From positions 3,472,001 through 3,536,000 of the forward strand of contig NZ_JAROCF010000001.1 of assembly GCF_030433685.1 (NCBI RefSeq): DNA of 64,000 nt, read 5' to 3'. The notes under the pieces are model-generated. The model did no database searches. It saw only the letters and a list, made by a program, of their open reading frames with translations, and was not told the origin of the DNA. Of the stretch, positions 26,583-35,242 are shown in pieces. The translations under genes were made by a program, and so were the position numbers. The DNA is from Leifsonia williamsii. GTDB taxonomy: Bacteria > Actinomycetota > Actinomycetes > Actinomycetales > Microbacteriaceae. Numbering within the stretch: the stretch's first letter is position 1; every line of letters starts with the position of its first letter.

Positions 26583-27206
26583 ATGGACCCCTACGTTCGA
26601 CCGCCGATCGCAAGGCCTGCCTACGCGGACGAGAACGGCGAGCTCGTCGACTATGGAAACCGGTGGGCCGGCCGTGAGGTGCCAGAGGACGCTTATTCGC
26701 GCACGAGCCACCTCGAGCGGTTCCAGCCGCTCCACCCGACCGCGGATGCGCTCATCAGCTGGCTGCTCGAACGATACGACGCGTCCTCCTTCGAGTACCC
26801 CTCCTCGGCTCAGGATGACAGGACCGTACGAATCACTCCCGCGGACCCGTCGGCCGCACCACTGACGTTCGTCTTCACCGACTTTCCCGGCGTGATCATC
26901 CAGGCCGGGACTCTCTTCGAAGCGATCTTCCCTCGATGCGGGTGCGACGCATGCGACGAGGACATCGACGAGGTGGTGGACGACCTCGAATGGACCGTCC
27001 GTGCTCTCGTGGGCGGTTCGTTCTCCGAGCAGGTCGATGCGCCATCGCCGCAGTGGGTCTCGACGTCGCTCGCCTGGGACGACCGGTCCATGTCCGGAGG
27101 CACCATCCGAGACGACCTGACCGACGAGGCTCTCGCGGCCGCGAGACGGCGCCTGCCCTCCCCCTCGGGAGTCTGGAGCGCCTGGCCGCTTCGCACCCCC
27201 GCCTGA
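26583..27206 (+). CDS. DUF6226-like protein
   Basis: A 207-residue acidic protein. The opening PYVRPPIARPAYADENGELV with a following DYGNRWAG, and the region RTSHLERFQPLHPTADALISWL, resemble DUF6226 proteins of Actinobacteria; this family name is from memory and not verified. A C-G-C-D-A-C-D-E-D motif in the middle (about residues 118-126) is notable and could bind metal. Codon use and GC (more A/T at third positions) differ from the neighbours, suggesting acquisition. It lies 33 bp after tRNA-Lys and its end runs into the broken yoeB fragment. Function unknown. Confidence 0.7.
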   Translation: MDPYVRPPIARPAYADENGELVDYGNRWAGREVPEDAYSRTSHLERFQPLHPTADALISWLLERYDASSFEYPSSAQDDRTVRITPADPSAAPLTFVFTDFPGVIIQAGTLFEAIFPRCGCDACDEDIDEVVDDLEWTVRALVGGSFSEQVDAPSPQWVSTSLAWDDRSMSGGTIRDDLTDEALAAARRRLPSPSGVWSAWPLRTPA

Positions 27207-27313
27207 GCTGGGAGGACTACGTCTTCTGGCAGGGTCAGGACCGGCGGACGCTCAAGCGCATCAACACTCCGATCGACGACATCCTGCGTGGCGACCCCAT
27301 CGAGGGCATCGGC
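27203..27313 (+). pseudogene. yoeB toxin fragment
   Basis: Reads 37 codons, LSWEDYVFWQGQDRRTLKR followed by INTPIDDILRGDPIEGIG. This matches residues about 9-45 of YoeB (E. coli WDDYLYWQETDKR...PFEGKGKPEPL). No start codon and no C-terminal catalytic part (the HY end) remain, and there is no yefM antitoxin upstream. It overlaps the last 4 bp of the preceding gene. A dead remnant of a toxin-antitoxin module. Confidence 0.8.
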
Positions 27314-27322
27314 CGCCTCACC

Positions 27323-27517
27323 TCAATCCCCCTTCACGTTCACGATCTGCCGGAGGACGTGCCGAACCTCCACCAGGTCGGCCGCATCCTCCATCACCCG
27401 GTCGATGTCCTTGTACGCCGCCGGGATCTCGTCGAGGAAGGCGGAGGTGCGGCGCCACTCGATGCCCTGCATGTCGCGCTCCAGCTCCTCCATCGTGAAG
27501 CGCTTGCGGGCGGTCGT
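27323..27517 (-). pseudogene. rtcB (RNA ligase) C-terminal fragment
   Basis: On the minus strand 64 codons end in the typical RtcB C-terminus: RKRFTMEELERDMQGIEW, then AFLDEIPAAYKDIDRVMEDA, then LRQIVNVKGD and a TGA stop. RtcB is a 3'-phosphate RNA ligase of about 400-480 residues; only the last sixth is left, and an in-frame stop lies just upstream at 27518-27520. The fragment faces the yoeB remnant tail to tail. The match is from recognition of the conserved C-terminus. Confidence 0.85.
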
Positions 27518-27766
27518 TCATCGCTTTCCGCGGCTTGCAGAGCTTGCGAAGCATCACGACAATGCGCCCGCCGACCTGATCGGCCAACGGAGGCTGGCAT
27601 ACACCGACCCGCCACAACTCGAACGGTTTCTGACAGCTCAGAACGCAACCGCCGAACAAGCAGAACGGATGCGGCTGGCAGCAAGCGAGTCAGCGAGGAC
27701 CAACGACAAGACCCGGACGACCCAGCAGGCATGGGACGTCATAACCGCAGCCACGGGGTCCAGCCC
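27518..27766. other. unassigned remnant region
   Basis: About 250 bp with lower GC than the neighbours and no intact gene. On the plus strand a frame reads RFPRLAELAKHHDNAPADLI and later QQAWDVITAATG, looking like the helical C-terminus of an unknown protein that continues to 27806, overlapping the end of the ClC gene. I could not name it. It completes a 560-bp stretch without a working gene. Confidence 0.5.
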
Positions 27767-29014
27767 TCACGCCACCCCCGTCACCCGCCCCCGCTCGATC
27801 AGGTAACCGACCCCCACCGCTCCCGCCACGCACAGCATCAGCGGCACCAGCAGCGCCGGCCCCTGGTTCGTGAACTCCAGGATCAGTACCAGCGCCGTCA
27901 GCGGCGCCCGCATCGTGACGGCGAGGAAGGCCGCCGCACCGATCAGCGCGAAGCCCGCGAGCGGCGCCCCCGGCCAGAGCAGCAGCCAGGCGGCGCCCGC
28001 CGAGAGGCCGAGGCCGGCGCCGATGGCGAGGGAGGGGGTCAGCGTGCCGCCCGCCGCACCCGCTCCGATGGTGCCGACGGTCGCCGCCGTCTTGAGCACC
28101 GTGATCAGCAGCACGAGCAGCACCGGGAGGGAGGCGCCCAGCGCGACCTGGCCGAGGGCCCGGCCGTTGCCGAGGATCGCCGGGAACCACAGCGCGACCA
28201 CCCCGATCGTGACGAACACCACCGGCATGACGATGAGGATGCCCCAGCGCCGCGGGCGATGCCGTTGCGCGAAGGAGGCGGCCCGCACGAACCCGACGGC
28301 CGCCAGCCCGATCAGCGGCCCGGCGAGCACCGACCACACCACGATCGTCGGCGAGAGCGGGACCTGCTCGACGACGTAGAGCGGATTGGCGGGGACGACC
28401 GCGCGGGCCACCAGCGCCGCCACGCCCGAGGTGGCCAGGGCGGGCACGACGGTGGCGAAGCTGACCTCCGCGAGCAGGATCTCCACCGCGAACACCGCCC
28501 CGCCCAGCGGCACGTCGTAGACGGCCGCGAGACCGGCGCCGGCCCCGCACGCGACGAGGATGCGCCGCTCGCGCGCCGAGACGCCCGCCCGCTCCGAGAG
28601 CCAGCCCGCCCACAGCGCCGCCACCTCGCGTGGCGCGACCTCCCGGCCGATGGAGGCGCCCAGGCCGACGATCACGATCTGCAGGCCCGCGTTGAGCAGC
28701 GTCACCGCGCCCGGCATCCGCCTCCCGCCGACCGAGGCCTCGACCGGGACGATCGCGTGGCGGGCGTCCCGCCTCCCCCAGCCGCGCAGCAACCACCAGC
28801 CCACACCGCCGACGACGCCGGCGACGGCGAGGGCGACGACCCGGTTGAGCGGAGGCGCCTCAAGCAGCCCCTCGAGGAAGGTGCCCTCCGAATACCCGAA
28901 GGCGAGGTGCTGGATCGCGTGCAGCAGCAGCGCGACGAGCGCCCCGCCGACACCGGCGCCCACGCCGACGAGCAGCGTGACGACGACCAGGCGCGCGAGC
29001 CACCGCGGCGTCAT
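27767..29014 (-). CDS. ClC family chloride channel / H+:Cl- antiporter
   Basis: A 415-residue membrane protein of the ClC family. Signature regions: GREVAPREVAALWAGWL, corresponding to GRExP with the gating glutamate; CGAGAGLAAVYDVPLGGAVFAVEI; and a GAGAAGGTLTPSLAIGAGLG. It moves chloride (or another anion such as fluoride) with or without protons. There is no CBS domain at the C-terminus, like many bacterial members. The usual GSGIP segment is not obvious (the equivalent region is a divergent Gly-rich stretch), so its ion preference is unclear. Downstream end borders the remnant region. Confidence 0.85.
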   Translation of the reverse strand: MTPRWLARLVVVTLLVGVGAGVGGALVALLLHAIQHLAFGYSEGTFLEGLLEAPPLNRVVALAVAGVVGGVGWWLLRGWGRRDARHAIVPVEASVGGRRMPGAVTLLNAGLQIVIVGLGASIGREVAPREVAALWAGWLSERAGVSARERRILVACGAGAGLAAVYDVPLGGAVFAVEILLAEVSFATVVPALATSGVAALVARAVVPANPLYVVEQVPLSPTIVVWSVLAGPLIGLAAVGFVRAASFAQRHRPRRWGILIVMPVVFVTIGVVALWFPAILGNGRALGQVALGASLPVLLVLLITVLKTAATVGTIGAGAAGGTLTPSLAIGAGLGLSAGAAWLLLWPGAPLAGFALIGAAAFLAVTMRAPLTALVLILEFTNQGPALLVPLMLCVAGAVGVGYLIERGRVTGVA

Positions 29015-29077
29015 GACGGTGTGCGCCTCCCTCCGCGACTCAGCAGCTCACCGGCTCAGCAGCTCGGCTCTGCCGGA

Positions 29078-29698
29078 CTACTCGCCCGGGACGAGCCCGC
29101 CGACGGTCAGCAGCTTCACCGACTCCGACTGGCAGGCCGTGTAGTCCGCGCTCTTCACGAACAGCGACTCCGTCGACCCGGGCGGGTAGACGCGGAAGCC
29201 GTCCGCCTGCTTCGGCTGGCACTGCGCCTCGTCGTAGTTCATCGCCTGCACGATCTGCAGCGGGGCCTGCGCGGTGCCGCCCGGCTGAAGGGTGACGGTC
29301 GGGTGCGGCTTGCTGCGGTCGAAGTCCGCCGGGGCCCCGAGCTGGGTGCCGTTGCCGTCGCCGACGAAGGAGACGCCCGGCCAGCCCTGCAGGTCGCACG
29401 CCTCGCTGCCGTTGTTGGTCAGCACGATCGTCACGCCGACGCTGCCGGCCGCGCCTCCGCTGCCCTCCGCGAGGCTGCCCGAGAGGTCGCTGGTCGCGCA
29501 CTGGCCCTCGACAGGCTCCGCGGTGCTCGTCCCGGTGGGCCGGGGCGTCGAGGTGCCGGTGCTCGTGCTGGTTCCGGTCGGCGACGACACCGGCGAAGAG
29601 GTGGGGCCCGCGTTCGACTGGCAGGAGGCGAGCGCGAGGACGGCGGTGACGGCGACGGCGGCCGCCACGGCGACGGAGGAGATCCGGATGCGGGTCAT
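29078..29698 (-). CDS. DUF4232-type lipoprotein
   Basis: A 206-residue lipoprotein: signal peptide with lipobox LASC (cysteine near residue 26), a Thr/Ser/Pro-rich linker (about 27-65) and a C-terminal DUF4232-like beta domain (CDLQGWPGVSFVG, then TLQPGGTAQAPLQ). DUF4232 lipoproteins are frequent in Actinobacteria with no established function. ATG start at 29698. It lies on the minus strand between the ClC gene (63 bp downstream) and the divergent cation antiporter (69 bp upstream). Confidence 0.85.
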   Translation of the reverse strand: MTRIRISSVAVAAAVAVTAVLALASCQSNAGPTSSPVSSPTGTSTSTGTSTPRPTGTSTAEPVEGQCATSDLSGSLAEGSGGAAGSVGVTIVLTNNGSEACDLQGWPGVSFVGDGNGTQLGAPADFDRSKPHPTVTLQPGGTAQAPLQIVQAMNYDEAQCQPKQADGFRVYPPGSTESLFVKSADYTACQSESVKLLTVGGLVPGE

Positions 29699-29767
29699 GC
29701 ACCCATCCCAGCAGGTCGCCGCGCGGATGCGCGCGCACCACACCGACCGGCTGGCAGGATGGGGGCC

Positions 29768-30862
29768 ATGAGCACCGCGACACGTTGGATCTCTCGCAAC
29801 TGGGCGGTCGTCGTCCCCATCATCGGCGTGGTCGTGCTGGTGATCTTCTGGACCGTCGAGCTCCAACCCGTCGCCGTGGCGATCATCGCGGTGGTCCTCG
29901 CGGGCACGGTGCTCGCGGCGGTGCAGCACGCGGAGGTCGTGGCCCACCGGGTCGGGGAGCCGTTCGGCTCGCTGGTGCTGGCCGTCGCCGTGACGGTCAT
30001 CGAGGTGGCGCTCATCGTCACCCTGATGTCGACGGGCAAGGACTCCGAGACGCTCGCCAGGGACACGGTGTTCTCGGCCGTCATGATCACCATGAACGGC
30101 ATCGTCGGTCTCTGCCTGCTGCTCAGCGCCTCCCGCCGCGAGATGACCGCCTTCAACGCGCGCGGCAGCAGCACGGCGCTCGCCACCGTGACGGCACTCG
30201 CCACGCTCACGCTCGTGCTGCCGAGCTTCACCGAGACGCCGGGGCCCCAGTTCTCGCCGAGCCAGCTGGTGTTCGCCGCCGTCGCCTCGCTGGCCCTCTA
30301 CGGCATGTTCGTGTTCACGCAGACCTTCGCCCACCGCGACTTCTTCCTGCCGGTCACCCCCAAGGGCAAGCCGCTCGAGGAGGACGAGCACGCGGAGGCG
30401 CCCTCCACCCGCACCGCGCTGATCAGCCTCGGGCTGCTGCTGGTCGCCCTGGTCGCGGTGGTCGGGCTCGCGAAGCTGGAGTCGACGCCGATCGAGCGCG
30501 CGGTGGTCGGGATCGGCCTGCCGCAGTCGTTCGTCGGCGTGATCATCGCGCTGCTCGTGCTTCTGCCGGAGGGCATCGCGGCGGCCAAGGCGGCCAACCG
30601 CAACCGGATGCAGACGAGCCTCAACCTCGCGCTCGGCTCGGCGATGGCCTCCATCGGCCTCACCATCCCCGCCATCGCCGTCGCCTCGATCTGGCTGCCC
30701 GGTGCGCTGCACCTCGGCCTCGGGGCGAGCCAGATCGTGCTGTTCGCGCTGACGGTCGCCGTCAGCATCCTCACGATCATGCCCGGGCGGGCGGTGCGCA
30801 TGCAGGGCGGCATCCACCTGGTGCTGTTCGCGGCGTTCCTGTTCCTGTCGATCGCGCCCTAG
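29768..30862 (+). CDS. Ca2+/H+ antiporter, ChaA/CaCA type
   Basis: A 364-residue cation:proton antiporter with about 11 helices in two inverted repeats. The two family motifs are clear: HRVGEPFGSLVLAVAVTVIEVALI in the first half and LLVLLPEGIAAAKAANRNRMQTSLN in the second. Members such as ChaA exchange Ca2+ or Na+/K+ for H+. A small cytosolic Glu/His-rich loop (KPLEEDEHAEAPS, near residues 205-217) may bind metal. ATG 29768 has no strong Shine-Dalgarno (GGGGGCC). Next to the ClC gene it forms an ion-homeostasis pair. Confidence 0.88.
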   Translation: MSTATRWISRNWAVVVPIIGVVVLVIFWTVELQPVAVAIIAVVLAGTVLAAVQHAEVVAHRVGEPFGSLVLAVAVTVIEVALIVTLMSTGKDSETLARDTVFSAVMITMNGIVGLCLLLSASRREMTAFNARGSSTALATVTALATLTLVLPSFTETPGPQFSPSQLVFAAVASLALYGMFVFTQTFAHRDFFLPVTPKGKPLEEDEHAEAPSTRTALISLGLLLVALVAVVGLAKLESTPIERAVVGIGLPQSFVGVIIALLVLLPEGIAAAKAANRNRMQTSLNLALGSAMASIGLTIPAIAVASIWLPGALHLGLGASQIVLFALTVAVSILTIMPGRAVRMQGGIHLVLFAAFLFLSIAP

Positions 30863-30878
30863 CGGCGCCGCTACCGCC

Positions 30879-31448
30879 TCACGCGACAGCGGCGTCGAAC
30901 AGCTGCGCCGCGGCGAGCCGCGCCGCATCCGGCGTGCCTCCGCGCATCGCCGCCGCCGCCGAGGCGCCGTCGAACAGCAGGGTGAGCTGCACGGCCAGCA
31001 CCTCCGGCGAGCGCGCCCCCGCCGCCTCCGCCTGTCGCTGGAAGTAGTCCGTCAGCCGGCCCTTGAACCGCCGCGCCACGACGGAGGCGGGATGCTCCCT
31101 GTCGCGCAGCTCGGTCGCCACGTTGACGAAGGGGCAACCGTAGAAGTCGGCGGCCTCGGCCGCGCGGTGCAGCGCGTCGAAGACGTGCAGCACCCGCTCG
31201 CGCGGCGTCGCCGTCTCGTCCGACGAGAAGTACGCGGCCACCACCTGCGGACCGCAGGTCGCGAGCATCTCGGCGACGATCGCGTCCTTGCCGTCGAAGT
31301 GCTGATAGATCGAACGCTTCGAGACGGAGGCCTCCTGGGCGAGCCGATCGACGCCGACGGCGTTGACGCCCTCGCGCACGAACAGGCGGGCCGCGGCGTC
31401 GAGCACGCGCTCGCGCGGCTTGGGCCGAGGGGCGGCTTCCGTGGTCAT
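30879..31448 (-). CDS. TetR family transcriptional regulator
   Basis: A 189-residue TetR repressor: N-terminal HTH (RERVLDAAARLFVREGVNAVGVDRLAQEASVSKRSIYQHF) and a helical ligand-binding C-terminal domain ending LFDAAVA. The ATG at 31448 precedes MTTEAAPRPKPRERV; a longer in-frame start upstream would run through the operator and is unlikely. It is divergent from the SDR gene with a 49-bp palindrome between, so it most likely represses both genes. The inducer is unknown; TetR/SDR pairs of this kind often respond to small lipophilic or aldehyde compounds. Confidence 0.9.
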   Translation of the reverse strand: MTTEAAPRPKPRERVLDAAARLFVREGVNAVGVDRLAQEASVSKRSIYQHFDGKDAIVAEMLATCGPQVVAAYFSSDETATPRERVLHVFDALHRAAEAADFYGCPFVNVATELRDREHPASVVARRFKGRLTDYFQRQAEAAGARSPEVLAVQLTLLFDGASAAAAMRGGTPDAARLAAAQLFDAAVA

Positions 31449-31476
31449 GCCGACGATCCTACCGATGCGCTTGCGC

Positions 31477-31525
31477 AAAGTAAACCGATCTGTGTACAGT
31501 CCGGGTACACAGATCGGTTTACTTT
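31477..31525. promoter_or_regulatory. TetR operator: two sites in a 49-bp palindrome
   Basis: Perfect 21-bp arms (31477-31497 and 31505-31525) around 7 nt. Each arm holds the 18-mer GTAAACCGATCTGTGTAC or its complement, itself an imperfect dyad GTAnACnGATCnGTnTAC, so two operator sites of the same type lie 26-28 bp apart in opposite orientation. Placed between the divergent tetR and SDR genes; the GGAGG of the SDR gene follows it directly. Confidence 0.8.
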
Positions 31526-31539
31526 CTTGGAGGATCCAC

Positions 31540-32244
31540 ATGACCGAGCTCACCGGGCGCGTCGCCCTCGTCACCGGCGCCAACCGCGGCCTCGGCGCCG
31601 CCTTCGTCTCCGCGCTGCTGGAGCGCGGGGCGTCGAAGGTCTACGCCGCCGCCCGCCGCCCCGAGACCGTCGACACCAGCGACCCGCGCGTCGTCCCGCT
31701 GGCCCTCGACGTCACCGACCAGGCGAGCATCCGCCGCGCCGCCGAGACGGCCTCCGATGTCACCGTGCTCGTCAACAACGCGGGCATCTCGGCGAACCAG
31801 TCGCTCGTCTCCGGCGATCTGGACGAGGCCCGCCGCGAGTTCGACACCAACTTCTGGGGCCCGGTGCTGGTGACCCGCGCGTTCGCTCCCCTGATCGAGC
31901 GGAACGGCGGCGGCGCCGTCGTCAACATGCACTCGGCGCTCAGCTGGCTGGCCGTCGGCTCCTACAGCGTGAGCAAGGCCGCGCTGTGGTCGGCGAGCAA
32001 CTCGGCCCGAGTGGAGCTCGCTCCCGCCGGCATCCAGGTCGTCGGCGTGCACGTGGGCTACGTCGACACCGACATGGCTGCGCACGTCGACGACGAGAAG
32101 GTGCCGCCGGCGGTCGTCGTCGCCGAGGCGCTCAACACGGTGGAGGCCGGAGGGGCGGAGGCGGTCGTCGGCGAGACCGCGCGCCGCGTCAAGTCCGTCC
32201 TGCACGAGGACGTGCGCGCGCTCTACCCCCAGCTGGCCAGGTAG
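31540..32244 (+). CDS. short-chain dehydrogenase/reductase (SDR)
   Basis: A 234-residue classical SDR: NAD(P)-binding TGANRGLGAAF near residues 13-23, NNAGIS near 82-87, and the catalytic Ser-Tyr-Lys set in SALSW and YSVSK. ATG 31540 with GGAGGATC upstream. The substrate is unknown; the divergent TetR suggests induction by a substrate-like compound. Its last 22 bp overlap the end of the convergent aldose-epimerase gene. Confidence 0.9.
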   Translation: MTELTGRVALVTGANRGLGAAFVSALLERGASKVYAAARRPETVDTSDPRVVPLALDVTDQASIRRAAETASDVTVLVNNAGISANQSLVSGDLDEARREFDTNFWGPVLVTRAFAPLIERNGGGAVVNMHSALSWLAVGSYSVSKAALWSASNSARVELAPAGIQVVGVHVGYVDTDMAAHVDDEKVPPAVVVAEALNTVEAGGAEAVVGETARRVKSVLHEDVRALYPQLAR

Positions 32245-33167
32245 GAGTCGCCGGCGAAGCCCTCGGCGCGGATGCCCCACTCGGCCGTCCACGTCTCGCC
32301 GGGGGCCAGCCAGCGCAGCCCCTCGCCCGAGTTGAGGGCGTTGGCGGGAGCGGTCATCGGCTCGATGGCGATGGCCGGCTCGCCCACGGGCCTGGTGGCG
32401 AACCTCCGGTGCGTGAACACCTGCACGTAGCCGAAGTCGTCGTCGGTCCACAGCACGACGCGGCGGCCGTCGTCGGCGGCGAGCACGTGCTGGATGGGCG
32501 AGGGGAGGTCGCCGTAGCCGTCGTTCGCCTCCAGCTCGCTCACCCGCCGGCCCGCGGAGAGGTCGATCGCCGATCCGGACTCCACCGGCGACGACCCGGT
32601 GATGTTGAGCCGGTCGTCCGCCTCGAAGTGGCGGCCGGCGACGACCGTCACCGTCAGCTCGTCCGCGGGCACGTCGCCGATGCGGAGGTAGGGATGCGCG
32701 CCGATCGCGACCGGCGCCGGCCGGTCGCCGACGTTCTCGATCGTGTGCGTGACGGTCAGGCCCTCGGTGTCGAGCTCGTGGGTGACGCGGGTCTCGAGCT
32801 GGAACGGGTAGCCGAGCTCGGGATAGATCGGCGCCCGCTGCGTGACCGACGAATCGGTGCGCTCGACCAGCTCGTACGGCCGGTAGCGCAGCAGGCCGTG
32901 GATGGCGTTGCCCGCCGCCGGTTCGGTGAGGGCGAGCCGGTGCTCCTGGCCGTCGAGCTCCCACACGCCGTCCTTGACGCGGTTCGGCCACGGCACCAGC
33001 ACGATCTGGGCGCCGGAGGGCGGGGGCGCGTCGGCCGGGTACGGCTCGACCAGGTCGGCCCCTCCGACGCGGAGGGTGCGGAGCGACGCGGCGACCTGGG
33101 TGACCGTCGCCGTCAGGTCGCCGAACTCGAGCTCGTACTGTTCGCCGGTGGCTGCGCGCATGACCAC
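32223..33167 (-). CDS. galM: aldose 1-epimerase (galactose mutarotase) family protein
   Basis: A 314-residue galactose mutarotase-like protein (beta-sandwich), with WPNRVKDGVWELDGQEHRL, NAIHGLLRY (general acid histidine region), IGAHPYLRIGD and a late EPMTAPANALNSGEGLRWLAPGETW, all typical of the YeaD/GalM superfamily. It interconverts the anomers of galactose or a related sugar. It follows deoR by 3 bp on the same strand and lies beside galT-galK, which supports a galactose role. Start GTG 33167 or ATG 33161. Confidence 0.88.
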   Translation of the reverse strand: MVMRAATGEQYELEFGDLTATVTQVAASLRTLRVGGADLVEPYPADAPPPSGAQIVLVPWPNRVKDGVWELDGQEHRLALTEPAAGNAIHGLLRYRPYELVERTDSSVTQRAPIYPELGYPFQLETRVTHELDTEGLTVTHTIENVGDRPAPVAIGAHPYLRIGDVPADELTVTVVAGRHFEADDRLNITGSSPVESGSAIDLSAGRRVSELEANDGYGDLPSPIQHVLAADDGRRVVLWTDDDFGYVQVFTHRRFATRPVGEPAIAIEPMTAPANALNSGEGLRWLAPGETWTAEWGIRAEGFAGDSYLASWG

Positions 33168-33170
33168 AGC

Positions 33171-33962
33171 CTAAGCCGCGGCCACGGTCACGGACAGCCC
33201 GGCGGCGCGCAGGGCCGCCACCTCGCCCTCCGGCGCGGACTCCCCCGTGAGCAGCCCCGCGACCTCGTCGACGCCGGCGATGCGGCCGAGGTGCGTGCGC
33301 CCCAGCTTGGAGCCGTCCGCCACGACGACCGCGCGCGACGCGGACGACACCATGACGCGCTTGAGGTCGGCCTCGGGGAGGTTGACGTTCGTGATCCCGC
33401 CGGCCGCGTGCACGCCGGTGCAGCCGATGAAAGCGAGATCGGCGTGCACACGCTGCAGCAGCACGGCGGCGAGAGGTTCGACCAGCGAGTGCTGCAGCGG
33501 GCGCAGCGTCCCTCCCGTCACCACGACCTGGAACCGCGGGATGGCGCGCTCCAGCTCGAGCGCGATGGTGAGGCCGTTCGTGATCACGGTCACGTCCTCG
33601 ACGTCGTCGCGGTCGGCCAGGGCCCGGGCGATCGCGGCGGTCGTCGTGCCGACGTCGAGCAGCACACTGCTGCCGGAGGTCACCATCGCCGCCGCCTCGA
33701 CGCCGATGCGGCGCTTCTCGTCCGCGGACGCCTCCAGCGCCTCCTCGAAGCTCGGCTCGCGCATCCCCGACCCGCGCAGGACCGCGCCGCCGTGCACGCG
33801 CCGGATGCTCTCGGCGGCGTCGAGCGCGTCGAGGTCGCCGCGGATGGTCACGTCCGACACCTGGAACGCCTCGGCCAGTTCCCCCACCCGCACGAAGCCG
33901 GCCCGCCCGATCAGGGCGAGCATGCGCTCGCGGCGGAGGGCGACGGGCAGCGGTTCGGCCAT
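33171..33962 (-). CDS. DeoR/GlpR-type regulator of the galactose locus
   Basis: A 263-residue DeoR-family repressor: N-terminal winged HTH (RRERMLALIGRAGFVRVGELAEAFQVSDVTIRGDLDAL ... RRVHGGAV) and the sugar-phosphate-binding C-terminal domain (LLDVGTTTAAIARAL, VITNGLTIALEL, GGTLRPLQHSLV, DLAFIGCTGVHAAGGITN). Effectors of this family are phosphorylated sugars. It is divergent from galT-galK and upstream of galM, so it probably senses a galactose-pathway phosphate. An upstream overlapping ATG exists in another frame; ATG 33962 is correct for this frame. Confidence 0.88.
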   Translation of the reverse strand: MAEPLPVALRRERMLALIGRAGFVRVGELAEAFQVSDVTIRGDLDALDAAESIRRVHGGAVLRGSGMREPSFEEALEASADEKRRIGVEAAAMVTSGSSVLLDVGTTTAAIARALADRDDVEDVTVITNGLTIALELERAIPRFQVVVTGGTLRPLQHSLVEPLAAVLLQRVHADLAFIGCTGVHAAGGITNVNLPEADLKRVMVSSASRAVVVADGSKLGRTHLGRIAGVDEVAGLLTGESAPEGEVAALRAAGLSVTVAAA

Positions 33963-33997
33963 GAGGCCATGGTGAGGGGGTTGCGTTTGCTTGTCAA

Positions 33998-34039
33998 TAC
34001 GAAAGCTCACGGCTACATTTGCTTTCGGAAACGAAAGGC
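33998..34039. promoter_or_regulatory. candidate DeoR operator before galT
   Basis: Between divergent deoR and galT: a dyad CTTTCG-GAAA-CGAAAG at 34022-34037, plus another CGAAAGC copy at 34000-34006. The dyad overlaps the galT Shine-Dalgarno (GAAAGG), so binding would block both transcription and access to translation. Operator assignment is inferred from position and symmetry. Confidence 0.5.
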
Positions 34040-34043
34040 TGCC

Positions 34044-35242
34044 ATGGCTTCCATCATCAAGCGTCCGTACCGCCTCTCCGACGGCCGGGACCTGATCTAC
34101 TACGACGACGCGGACACGACCCTCGACCCCGAGCGCTCGCCCGACCTCCGGGAGCCCTCCGCCCGGCCCGCGACGGCGACCATGCGGCAGGACCCGCTCA
34201 CCGGCGAGTGGGTCTCGATCGCGGCCGCCCGGCAGAACCGCGTCATGCTGCCGCCCGCCGAGCTCGACCCGCTCGCGCCGGCCACCCCGTCCAACCCCTC
34301 CGAGATCCCCAGCCTGTACGACGTGGCGGTCTTCGAGAACAAGTCGCCCTCGTTCGGCCCCCTGCTCGCCGACGACAACCAGCCGGAGGGCCTCGACGAC
34401 CTCGCGACCGTCGGGCTCGGCCGCACCCGCACCTCCGTCGGCCGCTGCGAGGTCGTCTGCTTCAGCCCCGAGACGACGGGCTCGTTCGGCTCGCTGACGC
34501 CGTCGCGGGCACGCACGGTCATCGAGGCCTGGGCCGACCGCACCGCCGCGCTCTCGGCGCTGCCCGCCGTGCGCCAGGTGTTCCCGTTCGAGAACCGCGG
34601 CCAGGCGATCGGCGTCACGCTGCACCACCCGCACGGGCAGATCTACGCCTACCCGTACATCACGCCGCGCACCAACGCGCTGATCCGGTCGCTCGACGCC
34701 TACGGCCCCACGCTGTTCGCCGACATCCTCGAGCGCGAGCGCGCGTCGGAGCGCGTCGTGCTCGCGGGGCAGCACTGGACCGCCTTCGTGCCGTTCGCCG
34801 CCCGCTGGCCCATCGAGATCCACCTGCTCCCGCACCGGCACGTCGCCGACTTCGCCGAGACCTCGGCGGAGGAGCGGGACGAGCTCGCGACCCTGTACCT
34901 ACGCGTGCTGCGCGGCGTCGACGCCCTCTACGACACCCCGACGCCGTACATCGCGGCCTGGCACCAGGCTCCGGTCGGCGTGCGCCGCGACGAGATCCGG
35001 CTCATGCTGCAGCTGACCTCCCCGCGCCGCGGCGCGGATAAGCTGAAGTATCTCGCCGGCTCCGAGGCGGCGATGGGCGCCTGGATCGGCGACATCCCAC
35101 CCGAGACGGCGGCCGCGGCGATCCGCGAGGCGATCGACCGCGCGGACCGCGAGTCGCCGGTCGGCGAGCTGCCCGTGCAGGTCACCGACCTCGTGACCGT
35201 GGTGCCGGACTCCGACTCCGTGAACCCCCGAAAGGCCGACCG

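Noticed and set aside
27518..27806. Frame on the plus strand reading HHDNAPADLIGQRRLAYTDPP as a gene
   Set aside because: It has no own start within the region (upstream codons are antisense to the rtcB remnant) and overlaps the ClC gene end; kept only as a remnant.
26936..30862. 1308-codon plus-strand open frame crossing several genes
   Set aside because: Only the parts matching yoeB (27203-27313) and the cation antiporter (29768-30862) look coding; the rest is opposite the ClC and lipoprotein genes.
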